NCBI GenBank assembly: GCA_903825445.1
Contig: CAIKAS010000065.1
Span: 1 to 61,285 of the forward strand
Source: an uncultured Acidobacteriia bacterium
GTDB taxonomy: Bacteria; Acidobacteriota; Terriglobia; Bryobacterales; Bryobacteraceae
DNA: 61,285 nt
Direction: 5' to 3'
Below the pieces are notes generated by a model. That model was not told the origin of the DNA, searched no databases, and was given only the letters and a program-made list of their open reading frames with translations. A program made the translations under genes and the position numbers. Positions 1 to 8,112 of the stretch are shown here, piece after piece (position 1 is the stretch's first letter; each line of letters starts with the position of its first letter).

Positions 1-13
1 AGCCGAGGACACC

Positions 14-619
14 ATGAAAGCATCTAAATCGCTGTTATTAGGTTGCGCAGCACTCGCGGCAATTGCCCCCGCCGGGATTGCGCACTTCCGGTTATTGGAG
101 CCCGCATCATGGATACAGGAGAACCAACTGGGCGATCCGCAGAAGCTGGGTCCGTGCGGCGGCACATCGGCAGATCCGGGAAAGCCCACCGGCGCGGTAA
201 CCAGTGTCCAGGGTGGAGAAAAGCTCCACATCAAAATTCAGGAAACCGTCTTTCACCCCGGTTTCTACCGAGTTGCGCTTGCGGTGCATTCCCGCGATGA
301 ACTTCCAAAGGACCCGGAGGCCATAACCGAACCCTCCGCTACCGGCCCAAAATCTGTCTCCGCTGCCATACAATACCCGCCGCGACCACCTATCCTCGCC
401 GATGGCTTATTCCAGCACGTGACGAAGTTCGACAAGGAGCAGGAAACAGATGTCGAAATCCCCAACATCAACTGCGCCAGTTGCATTTTGCAGATCATCG
501 AGTTTATGGCAAATCATGGAGTGAACAAGGATGGGGACTTCACTTACCACCATTGCGCGTTCATTCAAATACACGCGAATCCTGCCCGCCCGATTGATAC
601 TCGCTTCCCTGCAAATTGA
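14..619 (+). CDS. Secreted LPMO-like (SCE4755-family) protein
   Basis: 201 aa. Residues 1-23 form a signal peptide, and the predicted cleavage (AGIA|HFRLLEP) would leave His24 as the mature N-terminus, as required for the copper histidine brace of lytic polysaccharide monooxygenases. A second brace candidate is His81 in FHPGFY. The C-terminal part carries a CASC pair and a YHHC motif, typical of the SCE4755 polysaccharide-monooxygenase-like family found in myxobacteria and acidobacteria. It would act outside the cytoplasm, but activity on a polysaccharide is inferred from the fold and the His residues only; members of this family are poorly characterised. The start ATG follows a GAGGA element. 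The gene sits at the window edge, so its upstream context is unseen. The downstream DUF4380 gene is on the same strand with a 32-bp gap. Confidence 0.75.
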   Translation: MKASKSLLLGCAALAAIAPAGIAHFRLLEPASWIQENQLGDPQKLGPCGGTSADPGKPTGAVTSVQGGEKLHIKIQETVFHPGFYRVALAVHSRDELPKDPEAITEPSATGPKSVSAAIQYPPRPPILADGLFQHVTKFDKEQETDVEIPNINCASCILQIIEFMANHGVNKDGDFTYHHCAFIQIHANPARPIDTRFPAN

Positions 620-651
620 TGCCCCGCGCCGCATGCTAACCTGACCCGGTA

Positions 652-1593
652 ATGAAACTTCTCATCGCCCTGTTCGCCGTCTGCGCCCTCCACGCTCAGG
701 TTCGCGTCGAAAAAACCGCATGGCACGGCTGGCCCGACGCCGTCATCCTCAGGAACCCCGTCGCCGCCGTCGTCATTGTCCCTTCCATCGGCCGCGTCAT
801 GAACTTCAGCCTCCTCGATAAATCCGGCCAGCCCACCGAAGGCCCTCTCTGGAACAACCGCCAAATGGACGGCAAACCCGTCGACCCCGCCTCCCGCGAT
901 TGGGGCAATTTCGGCGGCGACAAATCCTGGCCCGAACTCCAGGCCGACTGGCCCACCATCCAGAAACGCGGCTGGCCCCCTCCCTCCGGCTTCGACGCCG
1001 CCGCTAACCGGCTCGATATCCATACGTCCGAAAGCGGTGCGACCGAAGTGACCCTCACCACGCCCGTAGACTCCTCCTACGGCATCCGCGAAAATCGCGT
1101 CATCCATCTCGATCCCTCCGCCGCCGTCATGACCATCTCCACCACCTACGAAAAAGTCTCCGGCGACCCCGTCAAAACCGGCATCTGGACCATCACTCAG
1201 CTCACCTCCCCCGAAAACGCCTGGGCCGAAATCCCCGCTAAATCCGTCTTCGAAAACGGCTACACCAACCTCAGTCCCGCGCCGCTCTTCGAACTCAGCC
1301 GCGAAGCCGACCGTGTCCGCGTCCGCCGCGATCCCGACCGCTCCACCAAGATGGGTACCGATGGCAACTGGCTTCTCTGGACCGGGGCCGGTGTCAGTCT
1401 GAAGATAGAACGCACCGCCGCACAACCTTCCGATGGCGAGTGGCCCGATCACGGCGCGCGCCTCAACATCTACACCAACCCCGACCGAGGCGGCCAGCCC
1501 TATGTGGAACTGGAAGTGATGGGCGCCATGCAAATAATGAAGGTGGGCGACAAAGCGACCTCCACCAACCTCTACACCCTAACCAAACCCTGA
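652..1593 (+). CDS. Secreted DUF4380 protein
   Basis: 313 aa with a short signal peptide ending about residue 15 (CALHAQ). The rest is beta-rich and resembles DUF4380, a family related in fold to aldose mutarotases; recognisable segments are the early PSIGRVMNF stretch and a mid-protein GNWLLWTG. No reaction is established for the family. It is probably periplasmic or cell-surface and could bind a sugar ligand, which is an inference from the fold relationship only. It follows the LPMO-like gene in the same direction and is followed by a twin hairpin repeat rather than by a simple operon partner. Confidence 0.65.
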   Translation: MKLLIALFAVCALHAQVRVEKTAWHGWPDAVILRNPVAAVVIVPSIGRVMNFSLLDKSGQPTEGPLWNNRQMDGKPVDPASRDWGNFGGDKSWPELQADWPTIQKRGWPPPSGFDAAANRLDIHTSESGATEVTLTTPVDSSYGIRENRVIHLDPSAAVMTISTTYEKVSGDPVKTGIWTITQLTSPENAWAEIPAKSVFENGYTNLSPAPLFELSREADRVRVRRDPDRSTKMGTDGNWLLWTGAGVSLKIERTAAQPSDGEWPDHGARLNIYTNPDRGGQPYVELEVMGAMQIMKVGDKATSTNLYTLTKP

Positions 1594-1608
1594 AGCGCAG
1601 ATTGGGGG

Positions 1609-1645
1609 GCGGGCAATCCTGCCCGCAGCCGCCTTTCAGGCGGCT
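1609..1645. repeat. Two abutting perfect hairpins (intergenic palindromic repeat)
   Basis: Arm 1609-1615 (GCGGGCA) pairs with 1620-1626 around a 4-nt loop. It is followed directly by arm 1627-1634 (AGCCGCCT) pairing with 1638-1645 around a TTC loop. There is no T-tract, so this is not a canonical terminator. It lies between two genes on the same strand and resembles the dispersed palindromes of Solibacter-like genomes. Confidence 0.6.
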
Positions 1646-1674
1646 CCATCTGATCTGAATTCCGAATCCCCTTC

Positions 1675-2283
1675 ATGCCAAACAATCTAACCAAATCCGA
1701 AACCCGCACCCTAAAATCCCTAAAAACCCCCGACCGCATCCAGCGTTTCCTGGATACCGAGATCGCCTACAACAAGGAGCCCGATGGCGAAACCAACCGT
1801 TCCCCCCGCCGCGTCCTGCGAGATCAGGTAGCCCATTGCCTCGAAGGAGCACTCCTGGCCGCCGCCGCACTCCGTGTGAACGGAGCACCCCCGCTCCTGC
1901 TCGATCTGGAAGCGATCCGCGATGACGACCACGTCCTCGCCATCTTCAAACAAAACAACCACTGGGGCGCGATAGCAAAATCCAATTACTCCGGTCTCCG
2001 CTACCGAGAACCCGTCTACCGCACGCTCCGTGAACTGGTAATGTCCTACTTCGAGCACTACTACAATCTCGACCGCGAAAAAACTCTCCGCAACTACTCC
2101 CGCCCCGTCAACCTAGCCCGCTTCGACCGAATCCACTGGATGACCACCGAAAACGACCTCTGGCAAATCAGCGACCACTTAGTCACGATCCCGCATGTGC
2201 CGCTCTTATCGCCCGCAAAACGCCCTCTTAGCCGTGTAGACGACCGCCTATTCGCAGCCGGCTTAGTCGGTCGGCTTTCTTAG
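1675..2283 (+). CDS. Hypothetical protein, possibly transglutaminase/cysteine-peptidase fold
   Basis: 202 aa, no signal peptide or membrane segment. A HCLEGALLAAAALR segment (Cys55) followed by a DDDHVLAIF stretch and NNHWGAIAKS resembles the Cys...His arrangement of the transglutaminase-like core. I cannot assign a substrate. The remainder includes a Tyr/His-rich YFEHYYN segment. The gene stands between the hairpin repeat and the alpha/beta hydrolase gene; its last bases abut an intergenic repeat. Conserved hypothetical in acidobacteria is my best description, and the peptidase-like fold is an inference from spacing of the motifs. Confidence 0.55.
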   Translation: MPNNLTKSETRTLKSLKTPDRIQRFLDTEIAYNKEPDGETNRSPRRVLRDQVAHCLEGALLAAAALRVNGAPPLLLDLEAIRDDDHVLAIFKQNNHWGAIAKSNYSGLRYREPVYRTLRELVMSYFEHYYNLDREKTLRNYSRPVNLARFDRIHWMTTENDLWQISDHLVTIPHVPLLSPAKRPLSRVDDRLFAAGLVGRLS

Positions 2284-2322
2284 CGTCTTTGCGCAGTTCT
2301 TTGCGTCTTTGTGTGAAACAGC
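2281..2322 (-). repeat. Dispersed CAAAGACGC-type intergenic repeat
   Basis: Read on the minus strand this stretch begins with a TTTCACACAAAGACGC run and has roughly 10-nt periodicity. It is a diverged relative of the TTTCACGCAGAG repeats at 16314-16363 and 50705-50751. Confidence 0.5.
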
Positions 2323-2324
2323 CT

Positions 2325-2330
2325 TACAAT
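2325..2330 (+). promoter_or_regulatory. -10-like element TACAAT, possible leaderless start
   Basis: TACAAT ends 5 nt before the preferred ATG at 2336, with TTGCGT at 2301-2306 (18-nt spacer) as a possible -35. No Shine-Dalgarno is present between it and the ATG. Confidence 0.4.
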
Positions 2331-2335
2331 CAGAC

Positions 2336-3655
2336 ATGCGAAGCATGGTTCTGGTCTTGTTCTTGGCTCTTGTCTCCCACGCCCAGGACTTCAAAATCCA
2401 GGGCCAATGGAACGGCACCCTAAACTCCGGAATCCTAAACCTACGAGTAGCCGTCCACTTCGACAAGAACGGCACCGGCACGTTAGACAGCCTCGACCAG
2501 CACCTAAACGGCATCCCCATCACCGCCGTAAAAGTAGAAATGTACCGCGTAACTTTCCGGGTAGACTCCGTCCACGCGACATTCAGCGGCATAGTCATGG
2601 ACGACGGCAATCGCCTCGATGGCGACTGGAACCAGGGCATCGCTCTCCCCTTCACGCTGGTCCGCGAAGGCATCACCCAAAAGATCAAACGTCCCCAAAC
2701 TCCGCAACCGCCGTTCCCATACACCGAGCAAAATGTAAAATACCCCAGCTACGCGCGCAACGTTTTTCTCGATGGCACCCTGACCATCCCGAACGGCGCG
2801 GGCCCGTTTCCCGCCGTTGCCCTGATCACCGGTTCCGGTCCGCAGGATCGCGATGAAACCATCCTTGGCCACAAACCGTTTTGGGTGATTGCCGACTACC
2901 TCGCCCGCCGAGGTGTCGTAGTCTTGCGCGCCGATGACCGAGGGACAGGGAAGTCCGGCGGTCGTTTCAACACCGCCACCACCCGCGATTTCGCTGACGA
3001 CGCCGCCGGTGCCGTGCGCTTTCTGCGCAGTCGTGAATTCGTGGACCGAATCGGTTTGATCGGCCACAGCGAAGGCGGCCTCGTCGCCCCCATGGTCGCC
3101 AGCGATCCGGCTCTCGGCGGCAAAGATGTCGACTTCCTGATATTGTTAGCCGCGCCCGGCGTCCCCGGCGATCAGGTAGTGCTGGAGCAGCAGATCCTCA
3201 TCAGCCGTTCCATGGGGTTGCCCGAGTTTCTGATCGAAAAAAATCGCGAACGCGAAGAGAAGATAATTTCGATTGCCCGCTCGGAATCCGATTCGTCGCT
3301 GGCGAAATCCAGAATGCGCGCCGCGCTCGGTGAGTTCTCGAGCGGCCCCGCGAATCTCCTCGACAACCGCTTCGACGAATCGACCACGCCCTGGTTCCGC
3401 TTTCTGATCAACTACGATCCCGGTCCGGCCCTGCGAGCCCTGAAGCAACCCGTATTGGCTTTGAATGGAGCGCTCGATTTACAGGTGCCGCCCGCGCAGA
3501 ACTTACCGGCAATCACCTGGGAACTGGAAGCAGGCGACAACAAGGATTACGAAGTAGTGAAACTGGCGAAGCTGAATCACCTGTTCCAGACCGCGACCAC
3601 AGGCGCACCTTCGGAATACGGAGAATTGAAGAGACGATGGCGCCTTCAGTGCTGA
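2336..3655 (+). CDS. Secreted alpha/beta hydrolase with frameshifted C-terminus
   Basis: The start at 2336 gives a signal peptide (MRSMVLVLFLALVSHAQ); an ATG at 2309 would put extra residues in front of it. After an N-terminal beta domain, the hydrolase domain shows a GSGPQDRDE oxyanion-side loop, a DDRGTGKSGG segment and the nucleophile elbow GHSEGG, with the acid and the His (LNHLF) near the end. It probably hydrolyses an ester or peptide outside the cytoplasm; the substrate is unknown. The frame ends in KRRWRLQC at 3655, but the +1 frame continues after position 3625 with EETMAPSVLNLMSEWI, the usual family ending, and stops at 3741. One missing A after 3625 explains this, so either the gene is slightly damaged or the sequence has an error. 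Confidence 0.75.
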   Translation: MRSMVLVLFLALVSHAQDFKIQGQWNGTLNSGILNLRVAVHFDKNGTGTLDSLDQHLNGIPITAVKVEMYRVTFRVDSVHATFSGIVMDDGNRLDGDWNQGIALPFTLVREGITQKIKRPQTPQPPFPYTEQNVKYPSYARNVFLDGTLTIPNGAGPFPAVALITGSGPQDRDETILGHKPFWVIADYLARRGVVVLRADDRGTGKSGGRFNTATTRDFADDAAGAVRFLRSREFVDRIGLIGHSEGGLVAPMVASDPALGGKDVDFLILLAAPGVPGDQVVLEQQILISRSMGLPEFLIEKNREREEKIISIARSESDSSLAKSRMRAALGEFSSGPANLLDNRFDESTTPWFRFLINYDPGPALRALKQPVLALNGALDLQVPPAQNLPAITWELEAGDNKDYEVVKLAKLNHLFQTATTGAPSEYGELKRRWRLQC

Positions 3656-3741
3656 ACCTGATGAGCGAATGGATCACTCGCCACGCCAAGAAGGAAAAGA
3701 CAAAAGTGGTTCTCGGCGGCACCGCTGCAACCAGTGAGTAG
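3626..3741 (+). pseudogene. Out-of-frame 3' tail of the alpha/beta hydrolase
   Basis: Translation in the shifted frame reads EETMAPSVLNLMSEWI and then a Lys-rich end before TAG at 3739-3741, which fits the missing C-terminal helix of the hydrolase. It has no start of its own. A single-base insertion after 3625 would restore one reading frame from 2336 to 3741. Confidence 0.6.
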
Positions 3742-3776
3742 CACGACCCTTCATTGACCGCGCCAGCCTTCATACC

Positions 3777-3805
3777 GAGCCGTGACCGTAAGGGAGCGGT
3801 ACTCA
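3777..3805 (+). repeat. Dispersed intergenic repeat (GAGCCGTGACCGTAAGGGAG type)
   Basis: The core reads GAGCCGTGACCGTAAGGGAG and, when translated, gives the SRDRKGA string that recurs in spurious ORFs of acidobacterial genomes. It lies in the short gap between two convergent genes. Assignment as a repeat family rests on recognition, since only one copy is in the window. Confidence 0.4.
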
Positions 3806-3823
3806 ACGGCCCAAGCGAGCGCG

Positions 3824-5077
3824 CTATTTCTCAATACCGAGTTCTGCGACAACTCTCTCGATCGTGCTCACCAACCGCTCCACATGTGCCTCCGTGTGAG
3901 CCGAAGTGCACGAAATGCGCAGCAGGTTCTGCGAAGCCGCAGGCCGCAAAATCGGATTGATGTAAATGCCTTCTTCCAGCAGCGTCTTGCTAAGGCGGCA
4001 AAGATCCACGTCGCTGTTGAACACAACCGGAACAATCGCCGTTTCCCCTTCGAGCAGCGTGTAGCCGCGCGAACGAAGCTCCTGGCGAAGCAGATTGGCG
4101 ATGTGGAGCAGATGGCGACGCCGTTCCGGTTCCGTCCGGATAATATCCAGCGCCTTGGCAGCCGCCGCGACCGATGCCGCCGGCAGACTCGCCGAAAACA
4201 CGAATGGACGAGCCGTGTGCTTCAGATAGTCGATAACCGTCTTCTCGCCGGCAATAAAACCGCCGACCGACGCCAGTGACTTGCTGAACGTCCCCATGAT
4301 CAGGTCGACGTCGTCGAGCACGCCCAGATGTTCCGCCGCGCCCGCGCCGGTTTCACCCAGCACGCCAATACCATGGGCTTCGTCAACAAATGTCCGGGCA
4401 CCGTACTGCTTGGCCATCGGGATGATGCCCTCGAGCGCCGCCACGTCGCCTTCCATGCTGAACACGCCTTCGGAAACTACCAGGACACGTTCGTCCCATT
4501 TGCAATTTTCAAGGCACCGCTGAAAATGGTCCAGATCGTTATGCCGGAACCGCGCCATGCGCGCGTTGGAACGCAGCGCGCCTTCTACCAGGCTGGCATG
4601 CAGATTGTGATCGCAGACCAGCGTATCGCCTTTATCGGTGAGAGCGGAAAGAGTGGCGTAGTTGGCCTGAAAACCTGTGCCGAAGATAATCGCGGAATCT
4701 TTGCGCACAAACGAAGCCAGTTCAGCTTCCAGTTTTACGTGAATGTCGAGGGTGCCGTTGAGCAGGCGCGAGCCGCTGCAGCCGCTGCCGTATTTCATCG
4801 CCGCGCTGGCCGCCGCTTCCATAACTTCGGGATGCCGGATCAGATCCAGGTAGTCGTTGGAGCCGAACATCAGGATCTTGCGATCGCCGCGCCGCACTTC
4901 GCCGGGCCCGCAGCCGTCGCGATCCCCGAACGTCTCGAAATACATGTAGAGTCCGGCCGCCTGCAGTTCTGCCGGACGTGTGAATTTGCGGCACTTCTCG
5001 AAGACGTCCCGGTTGACGGTAGCCGGGCTACCCGCACTCTTCGGAATCGTGGTGACGCGTGCTGTTAAAGCGCTCAT
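3824..5077 (-). CDS. spt: Serine palmitoyltransferase (alpha-oxoamine synthase)
   Basis: 417 aa PLP enzyme that would condense L-serine with a fatty acyl thioester to 3-ketosphinganine in the cytoplasm, the first step of sphingolipid synthesis. Visible features are the GSNDYL start of the domain, KYGSGCSGSRLLNGT, the cofactor-stacking His160 in DHNLHAS, the VDEAH motif (Asp232) and the PLP lysine Lys266 in GTFSKS. The AAGLYMYFETF N-terminal segment resembles serine palmitoyltransferases more than BioF or KBL, and the neighbours (GNAT acyltransferase, PAP2, SDR) support that choice. Last gene of a five-gene operon; the start is 5 nt after the preceding stop. A related activity such as 8-amino-7-oxononanoate synthase is the main alternative. 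Confidence 0.8.
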   Translation of the reverse strand: MSALTARVTTIPKSAGSPATVNRDVFEKCRKFTRPAELQAAGLYMYFETFGDRDGCGPGEVRRGDRKILMFGSNDYLDLIRHPEVMEAAASAAMKYGSGCSGSRLLNGTLDIHVKLEAELASFVRKDSAIIFGTGFQANYATLSALTDKGDTLVCDHNLHASLVEGALRSNARMARFRHNDLDHFQRCLENCKWDERVLVVSEGVFSMEGDVAALEGIIPMAKQYGARTFVDEAHGIGVLGETGAGAAEHLGVLDDVDLIMGTFSKSLASVGGFIAGEKTVIDYLKHTARPFVFSASLPAASVAAAAKALDIIRTEPERRRHLLHIANLLRQELRSRGYTLLEGETAIVPVVFNSDVDLCRLSKTLLEEGIYINPILRPAASQNLLRISCTSAHTEAHVERLVSTIERVVAELGIEK

Positions 5078-5082
5078 TCTGA

Positions 5083-6249
5083 TTAGTTCCCGCTCGTCTT
5101 ACCGCTCGTGACCGACGATTCATAAAGGCGGTACGTCTTGGTACGCCTTGCCCCCATTAGTTCCAGAGACCGTGTCATCAGTACATTATCTTCCAGTATC
5201 CACGACATTTCGCATTCCTGGTCGTAACCCAGCTTTCGTGCGTTGCGAACCAGCATAGCGTAAAACCCCGCCGCTACGCCCGTAGCTCTGTATTCTTCCA
5301 CAACCCCCAGCGCCAGCACCCGTACCGCGCGGATCTTCCGCTGATAATACAGGATCTTCAACAGCCCCGTCGGAAGCAGTCGCCCGTTAGCCGGCTTGAG
5401 CGCCACATTCACATCAGGCAGCGCCAGGGCAAACCCTATAATACGACTCTGGGTTCGGTCAGTGGCGTTGCCGCCTGTTTCACCGATCAGAACCATCTCT
5501 GGTTTCAGGATCTGCTTCATCTCTTTTCCCATGAGAAAGAACTCGTCTTTAGTCATGGGAACGAAACCCCAGTTCTTCGTCCAGGCAGCGTTGTAGACGT
5601 CAAAAACGCGGGCGACCTCGTTGTTGAAGTCCTTGACGTTGATGGGGCGGACAGTGACTTTGTGGCGTTTTAGGGCGCGGTCGGCGACCCGACCGATCTT
5701 CTGCAGGTCGACGCCATCGGCCGAGTTCACAAAGGAATACAGGTCCTTGACCTTCTGGAAGCCCGCTTGTTCGATCAGCTTAGGGTAATAGCGGGGGTTG
5801 TAGGTCATCATGACCATAGGGCTGGAGTCAAATCCCTCGACGAGCAGGCCGCACTCGTAGTTCATGGAAGGGTTGCATGGGCCACGGAGGAACTCGGCGC
5901 CGCGATCGGAGACCCACTTGCGGGCGGTATCGAGGAGGGCCTTGGCGACGGCAGGGTCGTCAATCGACTCAAAGAAGCCGAAGAACCCAGCCTTCTCCTC
6001 GTGGAACTGGTTGTGTCCGCAGTCGATGATGGCGCCAATGCGGCCGACGGTTCGGCCATCGCGGCGGGCCACGAAGAACTCGGCCTCGGCGTTCTTGTAA
6101 AAGGGATGCTTTTCTCTGTCGAGCAGCTCTTTGACGGCTATGTGCAGCGGCGGGACCCAATGCGGGTCGTTTGCATAGATGGAATGCGGGAATTCCACGA
6201 ATTCTTTCAATCCGCTCTTGCCGCTGATCGCAACGACTTCAATCGCCAA
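5083..6249 (-). CDS. bcerS: GNAT-family acyltransferase, probable bacterial ceramide synthase
   Basis: About 388 aa. I prefer the TTG at 6249 because AGGGAG lies 6 nt upstream; an ATG at 6297 in the same frame would overlap the preceding gene more deeply. The N-terminal half (SIYANDPHWVPPL, AEFFVARRDGR, GFFGFFES, RGPCNPSMNYECG) and the C-terminal GNAT core (VLALGVVEEYRATGVAAGFY) match the long GNAT proteins encoded next to bacterial spt genes, one of which was shown in Caulobacter to N-acylate the sphingoid base. Here it would attach a fatty acid to sphinganine or 3-ketosphinganine in the cytoplasm. It overlaps the PAP2 gene and directly precedes spt. Assignment rests on family resemblance plus context. 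Confidence 0.7.
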   Translation of the reverse strand: MAIEVVAISGKSGLKEFVEFPHSIYANDPHWVPPLHIAVKELLDREKHPFYKNAEAEFFVARRDGRTVGRIGAIIDCGHNQFHEEKAGFFGFFESIDDPAVAKALLDTARKWVSDRGAEFLRGPCNPSMNYECGLLVEGFDSSPMVMMTYNPRYYPKLIEQAGFQKVKDLYSFVNSADGVDLQKIGRVADRALKRHKVTVRPINVKDFNNEVARVFDVYNAAWTKNWGFVPMTKDEFFLMGKEMKQILKPEMVLIGETGGNATDRTQSRIIGFALALPDVNVALKPANGRLLPTGLLKILYYQRKIRAVRVLALGVVEEYRATGVAAGFYAMLVRNARKLGYDQECEMSWILEDNVLMTRSLELMGARRTKTYRLYESSVTSGKTSGN

Positions 6250-7135
6250 TCGAATCTCCCTTTTCAGATAGTCCGCGATAAAGAGCGGGCGCTGCAAGAA
6301 TCAAAGACAGCGCAACCACAATTCCGGCCAGGAGATCGACCGTGTAGTGGTACCGTAGATAAACTGTAGCAAAAACAATGCAAAGAGTGTATAAAAAGTA
6401 CACGTAAAACATCCGCCTGGAGACGGATCGACTGAGCCAAAAGGCAAGGATGGTCAGTTCGGTGTGGCCACTGGGGAAACAGTCGTAATGGTCGGTTTCG
6501 AGCCGGTTGAGCGTTGTCTGCAGGGAATTGAACAGCCACAGGCCTTTGAGCGGCACATTCTGCAGGTGTTCGAGCAGAAATCGGGGGCCTCGCGCCGGCA
6601 CCAGAATATAGCCGAGATACGACACCAGGAACCCCAGAGCCAGCAGAAATGCCATGTAACGGAACTCAGCGTAACGGTTCCGCATCCACATCAGCCACGG
6701 GACGAACAGGATCACCGGTATAAACAAGGTATAAACAACCTGTAAAAACTCCGTCAGGGCAGGGGAGTACAGCCGTTCCATCCAGACGGTGGGATTGGCG
6801 CCCCAGAAGGCGAAATCAAGGTTTGCCAGCGCCTGGTCGTAGTGGGTATGCCGGATGGCCGCAATGAGCATCGCCATCTCCCGATAGCAGCAAGCGACGT
6901 AGAGCAGCGGAGCCCAGTGGCGAAAGATCCAAACTGCGCGTCCGGACAGGCGGGTGGCAATTGCGAGGATCGCAGCTCCGGCCACATGCAGAGATATCAG
7001 CCACCATGCCTGAGGAATCTGCTGGAACCAGATCACCTCAATCACGCACATCAGCGCGAAATAAGCGAGGACGATCCGATCGGCGGGCTGGAAGCGCCGA
7101 AGGGCGGGGCGCAGACGGCTCAGTATTTCAGCCAT
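6239..7135 (-). CDS. PAP2/AUR1-like membrane phosphotransferase
   Basis: About 298 aa from the ATG at 7135; an ATG at 7249 would add 38 residues unlike the family. Several hydrophobic segments surround the three PAP2 motifs: PARGPR, the FPSGHT motif and RYHYTVD, with the two His and the Asp of the catalytic triad present. The PARGP...SGHT...HY..D layout resembles inositol-phosphorylceramide synthase (AUR1-like) PAP2 proteins. Placed between the SDR and ceramide-synthase genes, overlapping both, it may transfer or remove a phosphate-linked headgroup on ceramide at the outer face of the inner membrane. Simple lipid phosphatase activity is equally possible. Confidence 0.7.
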   Translation of the reverse strand: MAEILSRLRPALRRFQPADRIVLAYFALMCVIEVIWFQQIPQAWWLISLHVAGAAILAIATRLSGRAVWIFRHWAPLLYVACCYREMAMLIAAIRHTHYDQALANLDFAFWGANPTVWMERLYSPALTEFLQVVYTLFIPVILFVPWLMWMRNRYAEFRYMAFLLALGFLVSYLGYILVPARGPRFLLEHLQNVPLKGLWLFNSLQTTLNRLETDHYDCFPSGHTELTILAFWLSRSVSRRMFYVYFLYTLCIVFATVYLRYHYTVDLLAGIVVALSLILAAPALYRGLSEKGDSIGD

Positions 7136-8112
7136 CCAGCCTCCCGATACCAGGCGAGCGTGTTGGCCAAGCCGTCGTTGATGTTGGTGGGGGCAACGAA
7201 GCCAAGGTCGTTCTGCGCGCGGCGCGTATCGCAGACCCAATTCGCACACCGCAGCTCGGCAATCTTATCGCGGGAGACAATGACGGGTTTACGAGTGAGC
7301 TGCGCCCAAAGTTCGGCGCAATAACCGATTGCGTTCGCGGCGGACGCGGGAATAGTGACAAATCGCGGTTGGCGGCCCATGATATGCGCGGCGATTCCGG
7401 TGAGTTCCTTCCATGATGCCGCAACAGGGTGTGCCAGAAAGTATGCCCGACCGTGGGCGCGGGGTTCGCACGCCGCGGCAATAATCGCATCAGCGAGATC
7501 GAAGACGTGGATCACGCTGAACCATCTTTCCACGGACTGACCGTCGGCACCGGCAACTTGCACAACGAGGCCCTGGTTTATTGATTTCAGAATTTCAAAG
7601 ACGTCGGTATCGCGGGGACCGTAGACCGCGGGTGGGCGTACGATGACGGCGTCCGGCAGCAGTTCACGCAGGATGCGTTCCCCTTCGAGTTTGGACTTGC
7701 CATAGTGTGAAACCGGATGAGGTGGGGAATCTTCGGTGACGGGCGCGCCGTCCAGACTCGGGCCAATGGCTGCGAGAGAACTGACGTGGACGGTCGTGAT
7801 GGGGCGCTGCCGAGTCGCGTTGGCACTGACGATGGCGCGCGCGAGGTTCTCGGTGGCCTGGACGTTACCGGCGTAATAATCGGCGGTTCTGAGGACTTTG
7901 GTGGCGCCAGCCAGATGGATGACGGTATCGATGTCGGAGAGGGCCTGGGGAAGTTTGTCAACTGTCAGCAAGTCGCCGCGAACGACTTCGACCGGAGTGT
8001 TATCGAAGGCATTGGTTCGCCGAACAAGTACGCGGACTTTTTCACCATGCGCGAGCAGACGAGGGACCAGATGGCTTCCTATGAAGCCAGTCGCGCCTGT
8101 GACCAGGATCAT
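7120..8112 (-). CDS. cerR: Extended SDR oxidoreductase, probable ceramide reductase
   Basis: 330 aa. The N-terminal GATGFIG dinucleotide-binding motif, HLAGATK, the SSLAAIG segment supplying the catalytic Ser, and YGKSK (Tyr and Lys) are all present, so this is an active-looking extended short-chain dehydrogenase of the NAD-dependent epimerase class. In the context of spt and the GNAT acyltransferase it most likely reduces the 3-keto group of the sphingoid base or of 3-ketoceramide, as CerR does in Caulobacter. It overlaps the upstream DUF3047 gene by 4 bp (ATGA) and the downstream PAP2 gene by 16 bp. A nucleotide-sugar epimerase role would be the alternative if it stood alone. Confidence 0.7.
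   Translation of the reverse strand: MILVTGATGFIGSHLVPRLLAHGEKVRVLVRRTNAFDNTPVEVVRGDLLTVDKLPQALSDIDTVIHLAGATKVLRTADYYAGNVQATENLARAIVSANATRQRPITTVHVSSLAAIGPSLDGAPVTEDSPPHPVSHYGKSKLEGERILRELLPDAVIVRPPAVYGPRDTDVFEILKSINQGLVVQVAGADGQSVERWFSVIHVFDLADAIIAAACEPRAHGRAYFLAHPVAASWKELTGIAAHIMGRQPRFVTIPASAANAIGYCAELWAQLTRKPVIVSRDKIAELRCANWVCDTRRAQNDLGFVAPTNINDGLANTLAWYREAGWLKY

Noticed and set aside
565-1533. Long Gly/Asp-rich minus-strand frame of 322 aa
   Set aside because: It is the antisense of the DUF4380 gene, is low-complexity and has no family resemblance.
4328-5068. 246-aa plus-strand frame inside the serine palmitoyltransferase gene
   Set aside because: It is the antisense shadow of a well-conserved PLP enzyme.
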